This document shows, piece after piece, positions 26,785 through 35,253 of a DNA stretch of 64,000 nucleotides. Origin of the DNA: Arthrobacter sp. QXT-31 (lineage in GTDB: Bacteria > Actinomycetota > Actinomycetes > Actinomycetales > Micrococcaceae); NCBI RefSeq assembly GCF_001969265.1, contig NZ_CP019304.1, forward strand, positions 3,596,001 through 3,660,000, in the 5' to 3' direction. The first letter of the stretch is position 1. Every line of letters starts with the position of its first letter. The notes beneath the pieces were generated by a model, which saw only the letters and a list, made by a program, of their open reading frames with translations, was not told the origin of the DNA and did not search any database. The position numbers were made by a program, and so were the translations under genes.

Positions 26785-27069
26785 ATGAGTGAGGAACAGG
26801 TGACCGAAACAGCTGCAAGCAGCTCCAAGGGCCGCCCTGCCAAGAAGGCCGCCAAGGCCGGCTTCTTCGCTCGTATCGCCCTCTTCATCCGCCAGGTCAT
26901 TGGCGAACTGAAGAAGGTCGTCGCCCCGACCCGCAAGGAACTGATCAACTACACGCTCGTGGTGCTCGTATTCGTAGTCATCATGATGGTGATCGTCACT
27001 CTGCTGGACCTGGCGTTCGGCAGCGCGGTGAGCTGGATCTTCGGCGGTACAGGCGCCACGGACCGCTAA
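26785..27069 (+). CDS. secE: protein translocase subunit SecE
   Basis: SecE is the small essential partner of SecY. The 94 residues include a basic N-terminal region (GRPAKKAAKAGFFARI) and the conserved amphipathic helix FIRQVIGELKKVVAPTRKEL, followed by a single C-terminal TM helix (TLVVLVFVVIMMVIVTLLDL). ATG at 26785 is used. GTG at 26800 behind GAGGAA is an alternative. The tRNA-Trp-secE-nusG-rplK-rplA order is standard. Confidence 0.95.
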   Translation: MSEEQVTETAASSSKGRPAKKAAKAGFFARIALFIRQVIGELKKVVAPTRKELINYTLVVLVFVVIMMVIVTLLDLAFGSAVSWIFGGTGATDR

Positions 27070-27186
27070 AGGCGATCAGTCCGCAGACTGCGTGGACTCC
27101 CAACCGGAAACGGGAAAGGAGTTGCGGGGTGTGCGGAATTGAGCCATTTAACTAGGCAATTTAGCAATGAGGAAGCAGGAGACCAA

Positions 27187-28023
27187 GTGTCTGAGCAGGA
27201 GCTCGAGGTAACTGAGACTGAGCTGGATGAAACCCAGAACCCCGCGGCTGAGTCCGCCGAGGGCTCCGAGGTTGAGTCTGCTGCGCCCGATTCCGAAGGC
27301 GACGCCGATTACGAGGCCGACGCTGACGACGCCGAGACCGAAGACGCCGACGACGTGACCGGAGAGGACGCCGGGGAAGGCGCCGAAGGAACCGACGTCC
27401 TGGCCGCTGCGGCCGCCAAGGCCACCGACCCCGCCGAAGAGTTCAAGGCGAAGCTGCGCCGCCAGGAGGGTGACTGGTACGTCATCCACTCCTACGCAGG
27501 CTACGAAAACCGCGTCAAGGCCAACCTTGAGACCCGCATCCAGACCCTGGACATGGAAGACTACATCTTCGAGATCCAGGTGCCCATGGAAGAAGTCGTT
27601 GAGATCAAGAACGCCCAGCGCAAGGTCATCAACCGCGTCCGCATTCCCGGCTACGTCCTGGTCCGCATGGATCTGACCGACGCCTCCTGGGGCGCCGTCC
27701 GCCACACCCCGGGCGTCACCGGCTTCGTGGGCAACGCCCACAACCCCGTGCCGCTGCGCCTCGACGAGGTCTTCTCCATGCTCGCCCCGGTCTTCCAGGA
27801 GGAGCAGGCGGAGAAGGGCAAGCCGGCCAAGCAGCCTTCCGCCCCGGTAAACGTCGACTTCGAGGTCGGCGAGTCGGTCATCGTCAAGGAAGGCCCGTTC
27901 GAGACCCTTCCCGCCACGATCTCCGAGATCAAGGTGGACTCCCAGACCCTCGTGGTGCTGGTGTCCATCTTCGAGCGCGAGACCCCGGTCACGCTGGCCT
28001 TCAACCAGGTCACCAAGATCTAG
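27187..28023 (+). CDS. nusG: transcription termination/antitermination factor NusG
   Basis: NusG binds RNA polymerase and couples it with Rho or the ribosome. After a ~95-residue acidic Glu/Asp/Ala-rich extension typical of Actinobacteria comes the NGN domain ([47 protein letters not shown]). The C-terminal KOW domain reads [20 protein letters not shown]. The GTG at 27187 was chosen over a TTG at 27139 because AGGAG stands 7 nt before it. The length is 278. Confidence 0.93.
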   Translation: MSEQELEVTETELDETQNPAAESAEGSEVESAAPDSEGDADYEADADDAETEDADDVTGEDAGEGAEGTDVLAAAAAKATDPAEEFKAKLRRQEGDWYVIHSYAGYENRVKANLETRIQTLDMEDYIFEIQVPMEEVVEIKNAQRKVINRVRIPGYVLVRMDLTDASWGAVRHTPGVTGFVGNAHNPVPLRLDEVFSMLAPVFQEEQAEKGKPAKQPSAPVNVDFEVGESVIVKEGPFETLPATISEIKVDSQTLVVLVSIFERETPVTLAFNQVTKI

Positions 28024-28156
28024 CTGATCACCATAGATTTCGTTCCGGAACGGCCCGCTTTAGCTGTCCCGGAACGGCCGACCGCCTCGCCATGGCGGTC
28101 AACCACCTGAGGCACGCTCCTGTGTCCCAGGACGCATTTGAGAGAAGGACCCTACA

Positions 28157-28588
28157 TTGGCTCCCAAGAAGAAGGTCACCGGCCTCATCAAGCTGCAGAT
28201 CCAGGCAGGTGCCGCTAACCCGGCCCCGCCGATCGGTCCTGCGCTTGGCCAGCACGGCGTCAACATCATGGAATTCTGCAAGGCGTACAACGCTGCGACG
28301 GAAGCCCAGCGCGGCAACGTTATTCCTGTTGAGATCACCGTCTACGAAGACCGTTCGTTCACGTTCATCACCAAGACCCCGCCGGCTGCAGAGCTCATCA
28401 AGAAGGCTGCAGGCGTTGCCAAGGGTTCGTCCACCCCGCACACCGTCAAGGTTGCCAAGCTGACCCAGGCCCAGGTCAACGAGATCGCCTCCACCAAGAT
28501 GGAAGACCTCAACGCCACCAGCCTCGAAGGCGCAGCGAAGATCATCGCCGGCACCGCCCGCTCCATGGGCATCACCGTCGAGGGTTAA
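28157..28588 (+). CDS. rplK: 50S ribosomal protein L11
   Basis: L11 forms the GTPase-associated centre with 23S rRNA and is the thiostrepton target. The 143 residues show the Pro-rich N-terminal segment ([19 protein letters not shown]) and the C-terminal rRNA-binding [12 protein letters not shown]. The start is TTG at 28157 behind GAGAGAAGG. The sequence 28589-28774 before rplA contains no gene. Confidence 0.97.
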
Positions 28589-28774
28589 TTCCCCGCTGAT
28601 GCGGCGGCATTCCCGGGCAACCGGGTACGACGCCGGGCAGCACCGCCGGGAAACCGGCACCACTGAAACATTGAAAATGCCGCAAGTCCGAAAAGATACA
28701 ACAGCCGGACTCGCGGATGTGGCAGGGCCCAGCGCGGTCCGCAGACCACAACTGCACAAGGAGAAATAAGCAGC

Positions 28775-29482
28775 ATGGCAAAGCGCAGCAAAGCATACGA
28801 GGCAGCCGCAGCCAAGATCGAGACGGAGAAGCTCTACGCTCCGTTCGAGGCAGTGACGCTCGCCAAGGACACCAACCCGTCCAAGTTCGACGCCACCGTT
28901 GAGGTCGCCTTCCGCCTGGGTGTTGACCCCCGCAAGGCCGACCAGATGGTCCGCGGCACCGTCAACCTGCCCCACGGCACCGGTAAGACCGCCCGCGTCC
29001 TCGTATTCGCGACGGGTGAGAAGGCCGAAGCAGCAATCGCTGCCGGCGCCGACTTCGTTGGTTCCGATGACCTGATCGAAAAGATCGCCGGCGGCTGGAC
29101 CGACTTCGACGCAGCCGTTGCCACCCCTGACCTCATGGGCAAGGTTGGCCGCCTCGGTAAGGTCCTGGGTCCCCGTAACCTGATGCCGAACCCGAAGACC
29201 GGCACCGTCACCCCCGATGTCACCAAGGCTGTCAACGACATCAAGGGCGGCAAGATCGACTTCCGTGTCGACAAGCACTCCAACCTGCACTTCATCATCG
29301 GCAAGGTTTCCTTCGACGCCGTAAAGCTGGCCGAGAACTACGCCGCCGCTCTCGAAGAGGTGCTCCGCCTGAAGCCGTCCGCTTCCAAGGGCCGCTACAT
29401 CCAGAAGGCAACGGTTGCCACCACGTTCGGTCCCGGCATCTCCGTTGACCCCAACGTCACCCGGGTTCTGACCGAGGCGTAA
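28775..29482 (+). CDS. rplA: 50S ribosomal protein L1
   Basis: L1 binds 23S rRNA at the E-site stalk and is often a translational repressor of its own operon. The 235-residue product has the two-domain L1 pattern, with [20 protein letters not shown] and the signature [18 protein letters not shown]. An AAGGAG ribosome-binding site precedes the ATG. It is followed by a strong terminator, so rplK-rplA ends here. Confidence 0.97.
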   Translation: MAKRSKAYEAAAAKIETEKLYAPFEAVTLAKDTNPSKFDATVEVAFRLGVDPRKADQMVRGTVNLPHGTGKTARVLVFATGEKAEAAIAAGADFVGSDDLIEKIAGGWTDFDAAVATPDLMGKVGRLGKVLGPRNLMPNPKTGTVTPDVTKAVNDIKGGKIDFRVDKHSNLHFIIGKVSFDAVKLAENYAAALEEVLRLKPSASKGRYIQKATVATTFGPGISVDPNVTRVLTEA

Positions 29483-29521
29483 GTCTCACCGAGCTCACGG
29501 CCGGATCTCCGGCCAGCACCG

Positions 29522-29553
29522 AAGGACCGTCCGGCATCTGCCGGGCGGTCCTT
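29522..29553 (+). terminator. terminator behind rplA
   Basis: A 15-bp stem with one T-G pair (AAGGACCG...CGGTCCTT, closing CCGGCA/TGCCGG) and a 2-nt loop is followed by TGCG. It separates rplK-rplA from the GNAT genes. Confidence 0.75.
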
Positions 29554-29672
29554 TGCGTTCGCGGCGTTCCTTCCGGAAGCTGTGAAGTACGACGGCGGGA
29601 CTCGGGTGGGCGGGCCAGTCCGCTGTGTTGGGGGTGCTGGAGGCGGCTCTGGAAGGGAGGGGCCGCGGCGGC

Positions 29673-29678
29673 TAGGCT
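29673..29678 (+). promoter_or_regulatory. -10 box (TAGGCT) for leaderless GNAT gene at 29685
   Basis: TAGGCT ends 6 nt before the GTG start at 29685. Confidence 0.5.
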
Positions 29679-29684
29679 GATGCG

Positions 29685-30776
29685 GTGACGACGCCTTCCT
29701 ACCGGATCGAGCCGCTCTTCCTGCCTGCGTCGCTCGACGCTGCCGAGGCCGCAGACTTCCTCGAGTTCAGCGATCTCAGTGATGCCCTGGCGCTGGAGCT
29801 TTGGGGCAACCTGGACCGGGCGACTCCCCGCAAAGCCCGGCTGGAAGGGTGGCGCGACGACGAGTACGGGAAACTCCGGCTCTTCTTTGTGCGGCTTGAC
29901 GGCCGCATGGTGGCAAGGTCTTGGATCAGGTTTCCGCAGCAGGAAAACCTGCAGGACGCGTTCCTTCGCGTGGACGTGCTCCAGGAGTTCTGCGGCCGCG
30001 GCATCGGACAGGCCCTCCTGCGGCATGTTGAGGCGCTGGCGGCCGAGGACGGGCGCAGCACCCTGCAGTCCTTTACGGAACACGCCCCGGGCTTTGACCC
30101 AAACGGTCCCGGGATTCTGAAGCCCGGAACGGGCACGGGCGGGGTCCCGGCCGCGGCCCGCGGAGTCCGGTTCGCCGTGGCGGCCGGCTACACCCTCGAG
30201 CAGGTGACGCGTTTCAGCGCACTGGACATGCCGCCGTCGGACGGTGTCCTGGACGCCCTGGAACGGGAGGCAACCGGCATCGCCGGGGATCAGTACGAGA
30301 TCCTCGGCTGGACAGACCGTTGTCCCGATGAGTACGTGGAGCAGATGGCAGTGCTCATGTCCAAAATGAGCACGGACACCCCGGCCGGCGCGCTGCACTA
30401 CGACGCCGAGGTGTGGGACGCCAAGCGGGTCCGGCACGTCGAGGACGAGTGGAAGCGGACGGGCCTGGAGTCGCTGGTGGCCGTGGCCCGGGACAGGGCG
30501 AGCGGCGAGCTGGCGGCCTACTCCGTGCTGCAGCACACGGGCGAAAAACCGTGGCTGGCCGAGCAGGATGACACGCTGGTGGCCCAGGCGCACCGCGGTC
30601 ACCGGCTGGGCATGCTGGTCAAGGTGCGCAACCTCCGGCGCCTGCAGGAGGACCATCCCGAGGTGGAGCGCGTCCTGACATTCAACGCCGCCGAGAACGA
30701 CCACATGCTCGCCATCAACCTGGCCCTGGGATTCCGTCCGGCAGGCTACGACGGTGAGTGGCAGCGCCGGCGTTAA
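29685..30776 (+). CDS. GNAT acetyltransferase, tandem-domain paralog 1
   Basis: This 363-residue protein is built of two GNAT-like domains. The first has RVDVLQEFCGRGIGQALLRH as its acetyl-CoA motif. The second contains QAHRGHRLGMLVKVRNLRRL. It resembles the adjacent 30857 gene, for example WTDRCPDEYVEQMAVL against WTDRCPERWLESVAAL. The architecture resembles MshD and other double-GNAT enzymes; the substrate is unknown. The start is GTG at 29685, probably leaderless. Together with its paralog it separates rplA from rplJ. Confidence 0.8.
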   Translation: MTTPSYRIEPLFLPASLDAAEAADFLEFSDLSDALALELWGNLDRATPRKARLEGWRDDEYGKLRLFFVRLDGRMVARSWIRFPQQENLQDAFLRVDVLQEFCGRGIGQALLRHVEALAAEDGRSTLQSFTEHAPGFDPNGPGILKPGTGTGGVPAAARGVRFAVAAGYTLEQVTRFSALDMPPSDGVLDALEREATGIAGDQYEILGWTDRCPDEYVEQMAVLMSKMSTDTPAGALHYDAEVWDAKRVRHVEDEWKRTGLESLVAVARDRASGELAAYSVLQHTGEKPWLAEQDDTLVAQAHRGHRLGMLVKVRNLRRLQEDHPEVERVLTFNAAENDHMLAINLALGFRPAGYDGEWQRRR

Positions 30777-30856
30777 CCGGCATATGCTGGCGGCGGATAC
30801 ACCGCGTGGATTCAAGCCGGAGGCCTTCATGGCAAGCGGCGGAAACGGCTGGGGAT

Positions 30857-31963
30857 ATGGCAATAAACGTGCGGATCGAGCGGCTGCTGATTCCGGAGTC
30901 CGTGGACTCTCCCGATGCGGCGGACTTCCTCGCCGCGGTGGAAGTCGGGCGCAAGGTCCGGATGGACACCTGGGGCAGTGACGACCTCGCCTACACGCCG
31001 CTGGAGAAGCTGCTCGAACTGGACGACCCGTACGAACGCCAGGTCATCCTCGTGGCCAAGGTCGACGGCGAGATTGTCGGCGCCGTGGACATCGCACTTC
31101 CCCTGGCCGACAACCTCGACCTCGCCGAATTCACCCTGGACATCCTCCCTGAATACCAGCGCCAGGGCGTCGGCCGGCAGCTGCTGGAGGCAGCCGAACA
31201 CTTCGCCCGGGAGGAGGGGCGCACCATGATCCTGGTTGACACCAACCACCCCGGCGCCTCCCTGCACGAATTCGCCCCCGAGCAGCTGGTGCCCGGATCG
31301 GGCCAGGGCTACGTGCCGCTGGGCAGCCGTGAGGTGGACTTCGCCCAGCGCACCGGCTACACGCTCCAGCACATCGAACAGTTCAGCTCATGCGCGCTGC
31401 CGCTGGACACCAAGCTCGTGGCCGAACTCGAGGCTGAGGCGCAGGAGGCCAACAACGGCCGGTACCGCCTGCACCACTGGACCGACCGTTGCCCGGAACG
31501 CTGGCTGGAATCTGTGGCAGCCCTCGAAAACCAGGCAGGCGGCGACGCCGGGCCGGCGGGGGACGGTGACATGATCTTCGACGCCCGGATCCTGCGGGAG
31601 GCCGAGGAAGTCACCATCTCGCAGGGGCGGCGGACGGTGGTGACCGCCGTCGAACACATCGCTTCCGGAACGCTGGTGGGGCTAACCACCATCAGCGTCC
31701 TGGCGCAGCGGCAGGACGTCGTCTTCCAGGACGACACCGTGGTGCTGCAGGCCCACCGCGGCAACAAGCTCGGCCTGCTGATCAAGGTGGCCAACATGGA
31801 GCGCCTCACCGAGCAGTTCCCCGCTGCGCGGGTGATCTACACCTGGAACGCACCGGAAAACCGGTATCTGCTCACGGTCAACCGCCAGCTGGGCTTCACG
31901 ACGGCGGGAGTCACCGGGATCTGGCAGAAGGAACTGCCGGACCTGGGACCCAGCAGGAGCTGA
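30857..31963 (+). CDS. GNAT acetyltransferase, tandem-domain paralog 2
   Basis: This 368-residue double-GNAT protein is paralogous to the preceding gene. Motifs are LDILPEYQRQGVGRQLLEAA in the first domain and QAHRGNKLGLLIKVANMERL with YTWNAPENRYLLTVNRQLGF in the second. ATG at 30857 is chosen because the longer frame upstream has no ribosome-binding site. A strong GGAGG at 30819 instead precedes an out-of-frame ATG at 30829. The substrate is unknown. The pair probably arose by tandem duplication. Confidence 0.8.
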   Translation: MAINVRIERLLIPESVDSPDAADFLAAVEVGRKVRMDTWGSDDLAYTPLEKLLELDDPYERQVILVAKVDGEIVGAVDIALPLADNLDLAEFTLDILPEYQRQGVGRQLLEAAEHFAREEGRTMILVDTNHPGASLHEFAPEQLVPGSGQGYVPLGSREVDFAQRTGYTLQHIEQFSSCALPLDTKLVAELEAEAQEANNGRYRLHHWTDRCPERWLESVAALENQAGGDAGPAGDGDMIFDARILREAEEVTISQGRRTVVTAVEHIASGTLVGLTTISVLAQRQDVVFQDDTVVLQAHRGNKLGLLIKVANMERLTEQFPAARVIYTWNAPENRYLLTVNRQLGFTTAGVTGIWQKELPDLGPSRS

Positions 31964-32004
31964 GTGTACCGGCGCGCTTGGTGCACCCGGCCCGGCTGGC
32001 CGAT

Positions 32005-32034
32005 TTGGTCATCCGCATAGCCCTCCCGTAAGCT
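32005..32034 (+). promoter_or_regulatory. promoter of rplJ-rplL
   Basis: TTGGTC (32005-32010) and TAAGCT (32029-32034) are separated by 18 nt, immediately before the L10 leader. Confidence 0.55.
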
Positions 32035-32037
32035 TGA

Positions 32038-32240
32038 ACTACCAAAGACCGTCGGTTGTTGGATTCCCACTCTTTCGAGCTCAGCTCAACTCTGCAGTTG
32101 TGTGCGGAAGAGCCAGTGGGTTTCCGGACGAAGGACCCTGAACATAGGGCGGCCGGCGCAGGTGAACGAAGCAAAGCTCCGCTGTCCTGGACTGCGTTGA
32201 GCCAAGCCCCGTGCATCTGCGCGGGGCGTTTTTAGTTTTA
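32038..32240 (+). ncRNA. L10-type ribosomal protein leader with attenuator
   Basis: The transcribed leader before rplJ contains the conserved ACCAAAGACCGTCGGTTG stretch near its 5' end and a complex fold, then a 9-bp hairpin (32206-32227) followed by GTTTTTAG, a classical intrinsic terminator 55 nt before the rplJ ATG. In the known L10 leader family, free L10(L12)4 binds the RNA and represses its own operon. Assignment to that family is from context and motif, not from a covariance search. Confidence 0.75.
32206..32235 (+). terminator. attenuator hairpin in the rplJ leader
   Basis: GCCCCGTGC (32206-32214) pairs with GCGCGGGGC (32219-32227), one G-T pair, loop ATCT, followed by GTTTTTAG. It stands before rplJ, so it must be regulated or bypassed for expression. 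Confidence 0.75.
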
Positions 32241-32292
32241 GCTCACCTGAGCGGGGACCCGGAATACCGGCACTATCCCCGGAAGGAGGGTT

Positions 32293-32874
32293 ATGGCAAC
32301 GCCTACCAAGGTTTCAGCAGTAGCTGAGATCACTAACGATTTCAAGGAATCGAACGCCGCTGTCCTGACCGAATACCGTGGGCTCACCGTTGCACAGCTC
32401 AAGCAGCTGCGTGTTTCTCTCGGCCAGGACACCAAGTTCGCGGTCGTCAAGAACACCCTGACCGCAATTGCAGCCAAGGAAGCTGGTGTCGAAGCATTCG
32501 ACGGCCAGCTCGCCGGCCCCACTGCAATCGCGTTCATCAAGGGTGACGCAGTTGCAGCTGCCAAGAGCCTGACGGATTTTGCCAAGGCCAACAAGCAGCT
32601 GGTCATCAAGACCGGTTACTTCGAGGGCAAGGCACTGAACGCCAGCGAAGTTGCTGCCCTGGCAGCACTCGAGTCCCGCGAGCTGCAGCTCGCCAAGGTT
32701 GCAGGCGTCCTCAAGGCCCCTGCCGCCGCTGCTGCACGCATCATCGACGCACTGCGCCTCAAGCTTGAAGAAGAGAACGGTGCTCCGGCTGAAGCCGCAG
32801 CTCCCGCCGCTGAAGAAGCTCCCGCCGCAGAAGCAGCAGAGGCTCCGGCCGAAGCCGCTGCCGAAGAGAACTAA
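32293..32874 (+). CDS. rplJ: 50S ribosomal protein L10
   Basis: L10 anchors the L7/L12 dimers to the ribosomal stalk. The 193-residue protein has the conserved N-terminal domain ([20 protein letters not shown] and [14 protein letters not shown]) and the C-terminal helix that binds L12. A ~30-residue Ala/Pro/Glu-rich tail extends beyond the usual ~165-175 residues and is common in related Actinobacteria. The ribosome-binding site is GGAAGGAGG before ATG 32293. Confidence 0.97.
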   Translation: MATPTKVSAVAEITNDFKESNAAVLTEYRGLTVAQLKQLRVSLGQDTKFAVVKNTLTAIAAKEAGVEAFDGQLAGPTAIAFIKGDAVAAAKSLTDFAKANKQLVIKTGYFEGKALNASEVAALAALESRELQLAKVAGVLKAPAAAAARIIDALRLKLEEENGAPAEAAAPAAEEAPAAEAAEAPAEAAAEEN

Positions 32875-32948
32875 CTCTCTCCCAATATGACTCCGGTGGA
32901 ACGGACGGCATTCAGCCCCCGGCCACCTTTATAGGAAGGACGCCAACC

Positions 32949-33326
32949 ATGGCGAAGCTCACCAACGAAGAGCTCATTGAAGCTTTCAAGGAACTGACCA
33001 TCATCGAGCTCTCCGAGTTCGTCAAGCTCTTCGAAGAGACCTTCGAAGTTACCGCTGCTGCTGTTGCTGTTGCTGGCCCCGCTGCCGGTGGCGCTGCAGA
33101 AGAAGCTGAAGAGAAGACCGACTTCGACGTCATCCTCGAATCTGCTGGCGACAAGAAGATCGCAGTGATCAAGGAAGTTCGCGCCATCACCTCCCTCGGC
33201 CTCAAGGAAGCCAAGGACCTGGTTGACAGCGCTCCCAAGGCTGTTCTCGAAGGCGCCAACAAGGAAGCCGCCGAGAAGGCAAAGGCTCAGCTCGAAGAAG
33301 CTGGCGCCACCGTTACCCTCAAGTAA
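32949..33326 (+). CDS. rplL: 50S ribosomal protein L7/L12
   Basis: L7/L12 recruits translation GTPases to the ribosome. The 125-residue protein has the N-terminal dimerisation helices ([20 protein letters not shown]), an Ala/Gly/Val hinge, and the C-terminal domain with [20 protein letters not shown]. It is followed directly by a strong terminator. Confidence 0.98.
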   Translation: MAKLTNEELIEAFKELTIIELSEFVKLFEETFEVTAAAVAVAGPAAGGAAEEAEEKTDFDVILESAGDKKIAVIKEVRAITSLGLKEAKDLVDSAPKAVLEGANKEAAEKAKAQLEEAGATVTLK

Positions 33327-33338
33327 CACTGCTTGTCC

Positions 33339-33374
33339 AGGAATCCCCGTCCACTCCGGTGGGCGGGGATTCCT
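33339..33374 (+). terminator. terminator behind rplL
   Basis: A 16-bp stem (AGGAATCCCCGTCCAC with its complement, one T-G pair) closes a TCCG loop and is followed by GCGTTT. Confidence 0.85.
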
Positions 33375-33400
33375 GCGTTTAACCCTCCCTGCGTACGCTC

Positions 33401-33470
33401 AACCCAACTAGCTCGCAGTTGTTGTCGTTATGGGGCGTCAAAACGACAACAACTGCGAGTCAGTTGGGTT
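33401..33470. repeat. intergenic palindrome 3 (29-bp arms) overlapping a gene end
   Basis: The arms 33401-33429 and 33442-33470 are inverted 29-nt copies with two mismatches around a 12-nt loop. The right arm contains the stop codon and the last codons (Pro-Asn) of the minus-strand YbaK gene. It lies between convergent genes, just after the rplL terminator. Confidence 0.85.
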
Positions 33471-34026
33471 CGCTGATGTCCGCGAGTACCGCGCCGAGGG
33501 CCGAGACCAGGGCGTCGGCGTCCACGAAGGCGCTGTAGCCGTGCTGGCCCGCGCCCATGGAGATGCGCTTGCCGGCGATGGTGCGGTCGGCATAGACGGG
33601 CCACGCCGTGGTGCTGCCGAGCGGCGTGATGGTCCCGCGCTCATACCCGGTGGCTTCCAGGGCCACATCCGCGGCCGGGAGCGACAGCTTGTTGACGCCC
33701 ACCAGGCTGCGCAGCTTGGGCCAGGAGATCTGGCGGTCGCCGGGGATGAGGGCGAACAGGAAGCTGCCGTCCTTGTGCTTCACCACGAGCGACTTCACGA
33801 TGTCCGCCGGGCTGATGCCGAGGATCGCGGCCGCCTCCTCGAGGCTGTGGGCGGCCAGCCGCTCCACGAGCTGGACGTCCAGGCCACGCGCGGCGGCGTC
33901 GGCAAGGAAGCGCTCCCTGCCGGTGCCGCCGCCGCCCGTCCCGGTATTGCTGCCCGTCCCGGTATTGCTGCCCGTCCCGGTATTGCTGCCCGTCCCGGTA
34001 TTGCCCGACGCCGGAACGGGGCTCAT
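33460..34026 (-). CDS. YbaK/EbsC-type aminoacyl-tRNA deacylase
   Basis: This 188-residue protein has a C-terminal ~150-residue YbaK domain that hydrolyses mischarged tRNA such as Cys-tRNA-Pro. Motifs are IVKSLVVKHKDGSFLFALIP (with the conserved Lys of YbaK) and GYERGTITPLGSTTAWPVYA. The N-terminus is a low-complexity Asn-Thr-Gly-Thr-Gly-Ser run encoded by an 18-bp tandem repeat, so its length may vary between strains. ATG at 34026 lies in a short direct repeat and has no clear ribosome-binding site; a later start is possible. Confidence 0.8.
   Translation of the reverse strand: MSPVPASGNTGTGSNTGTGSNTGTGSNTGTGGGGTGRERFLADAAARGLDVQLVERLAAHSLEEAAAILGISPADIVKSLVVKHKDGSFLFALIPGDRQISWPKLRSLVGVNKLSLPAADVALEATGYERGTITPLGSTTAWPVYADRTIAGKRISMGAGQHGYSAFVDADALVSALGAVLADISEPN
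33935..34004. repeat. 18-bp tandem repeat inside the YbaK gene
   Basis: Three exact copies of CCCGTCCCGGTATTGCTG (33935-33952, 33953-33970, 33971-33988) and a partial fourth copy encode the repeated NTGTGS in the protein N-terminus. The unit is a multiple of 3, so copy number can change without a frameshift. Confidence 0.92.
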
Positions 34027-34052
34027 TTAGTCACCGGGCTCATTTAGTCGCC
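34019..34052. repeat. 17-bp direct duplication over the YbaK start region
   Basis: The 17-nt units 34019-34035 and 34036-34052 differ at one base, and a diverged third copy runs into the thiolase 3' end. One copy carries the YbaK start codon, and the second carries an ATG that stops after six codons. Confidence 0.8.
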
Positions 34053-34059
34053 GGGTTCA

Positions 34060-35253
34060 TCAGTCGCGGAACAGCAGGAGGGCCTCGCCCTGGCCGCCGC
34101 CTCCGCACAGTGAGACTGCCGCCTTGCCCTGGCCGCGCCGCTTCAGCTCATGAGCGGCATGGAGCGCCAGCCGGGCACCAGAGGCGCCGATCGGGTGGCC
34201 GAGGGCGATGGCGCCGCCGTGGATGTTGGTCTGCTCCAGCGGATAGTCGAGGTCCTTCAGGGACTGCACGGCCACCGAACCGAAGGCCTCGTTGATCTCG
34301 ATGAAGTCCAGGTCCGCGGTGCTCCAGCCGGCCCGGTCAAGCGCGTTCCGGATGGCATTGGAGGGCTGCGAGTGGAGGGAGTTGTCCGGCCCGGCCACCT
34401 GCCCCGGCTTGCCCACAACGGCCAAGTACTCCAGACCGTTCTCCTCCGCGAACTTGCGGGAGGTCAGCACCAGGGCGGAGGCGCCGTCGGACAGGGGAGA
34501 GGAATTGCCGGCCGTGATGGTGCCGTCGGTGACGAAGGCGGCCCGCAGGCCGGCCAGGGACTCTACGGTAGCGTCCGGCCGGACGCCCTCGTCGGTGGAG
34601 ACGACCAGCGGGTCACCCTTGCGCTGCTTGACGCTGATTGGGGAGATCTCGTCGTCGAAGACGCCGTTCTTCGAGGCGATGGCGGCGCGCTGGTGCGATT
34701 GGGCGGCCACGTTGTCCTGGGCGGTCCGGTCGATCCCCAGCGTGAGGTTCTTGGACTCCGTGGAAAGTCCCATCGAGTGGCCGTCGAAGGCGTCGGTGAG
34801 GCCGTCGTGTGCCGCCACGTCCAGCGCCTGGACGGTGCCGTAGTTCCAGCCCTGGCGGGAGCCGGGGAGGACGTGGGGTGCGCGCGTCATCGATTCCTGG
34901 CCACCGGCGACGACGACGGTGGCGTCGCCGGCGCGGATCAGTCTCGCGGCGTCGATCACGGCGGTCAGCCCGGAAAGGCAGACCTTGTTGATGGTCACCG
35001 TGGGGACGTTCCAGCCGATGCCCGCGCCGATGGAGCTCTGGCGGGCGGGGTTCTGGCCGGCCCCGGCCTGCAGGACCTGGCCCATGATGACGGCATCCAC
35101 CTGATCGGCTTCCAGTCCGCTCGCCGCAATTGCCGCCTTGATGGCGTGCGTTCCGAGTTCGACGGCGGTGAAGCTCGCCAGCTGCCCGTTCAGCCGGCCC
35201 TGCGGGGTGCGCGCACCGGACAGGATGACAACATCGTCAGCGGAATTGCTCAT
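34060..35253 (-). CDS. acetyl-CoA C-acetyltransferase (thiolase)
   Basis: Thiolase condenses two acetyl-CoA or cleaves beta-ketoacyl-CoA. The 397-residue product has the acylated Cys in NKVCLSGLTAVIDAAR near residue 90, the C-terminal GGAIALGHPIGASGAR His motif, and the catalytic Cys in SLCGGGGQGEAL. It is closest in form to biosynthetic AtoB/PhaA-type thiolases. ATG at 35253 gives the normal length (SNSADDVVIL). It is divergent from rpoB and read towards the YbaK gene, which begins 33 nt further on. Confidence 0.9.
   Translation of the reverse strand: MSNSADDVVILSGARTPQGRLNGQLASFTAVELGTHAIKAAIAASGLEADQVDAVIMGQVLQAGAGQNPARQSSIGAGIGWNVPTVTINKVCLSGLTAVIDAARLIRAGDATVVVAGGQESMTRAPHVLPGSRQGWNYGTVQALDVAAHDGLTDAFDGHSMGLSTESKNLTLGIDRTAQDNVAAQSHQRAAIASKNGVFDDEISPISVKQRKGDPLVVSTDEGVRPDATVESLAGLRAAFVTDGTITAGNSSPLSDGASALVLTSRKFAEENGLEYLAVVGKPGQVAGPDNSLHSQPSNAIRNALDRAGWSTADLDFIEINEAFGSVAVQSLKDLDYPLEQTNIHGGAIALGHPIGASGARLALHAAHELKRRGQGKAAVSLCGGGGQGEALLLFRD

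Noticed and set aside
28589..28774. L1 autoregulatory site or small gene between rplK and rplA
   Set aside because: The 186-nt gap has some GC-rich pairing, but no clear mimic of the L1 rRNA site and no plausible frame.
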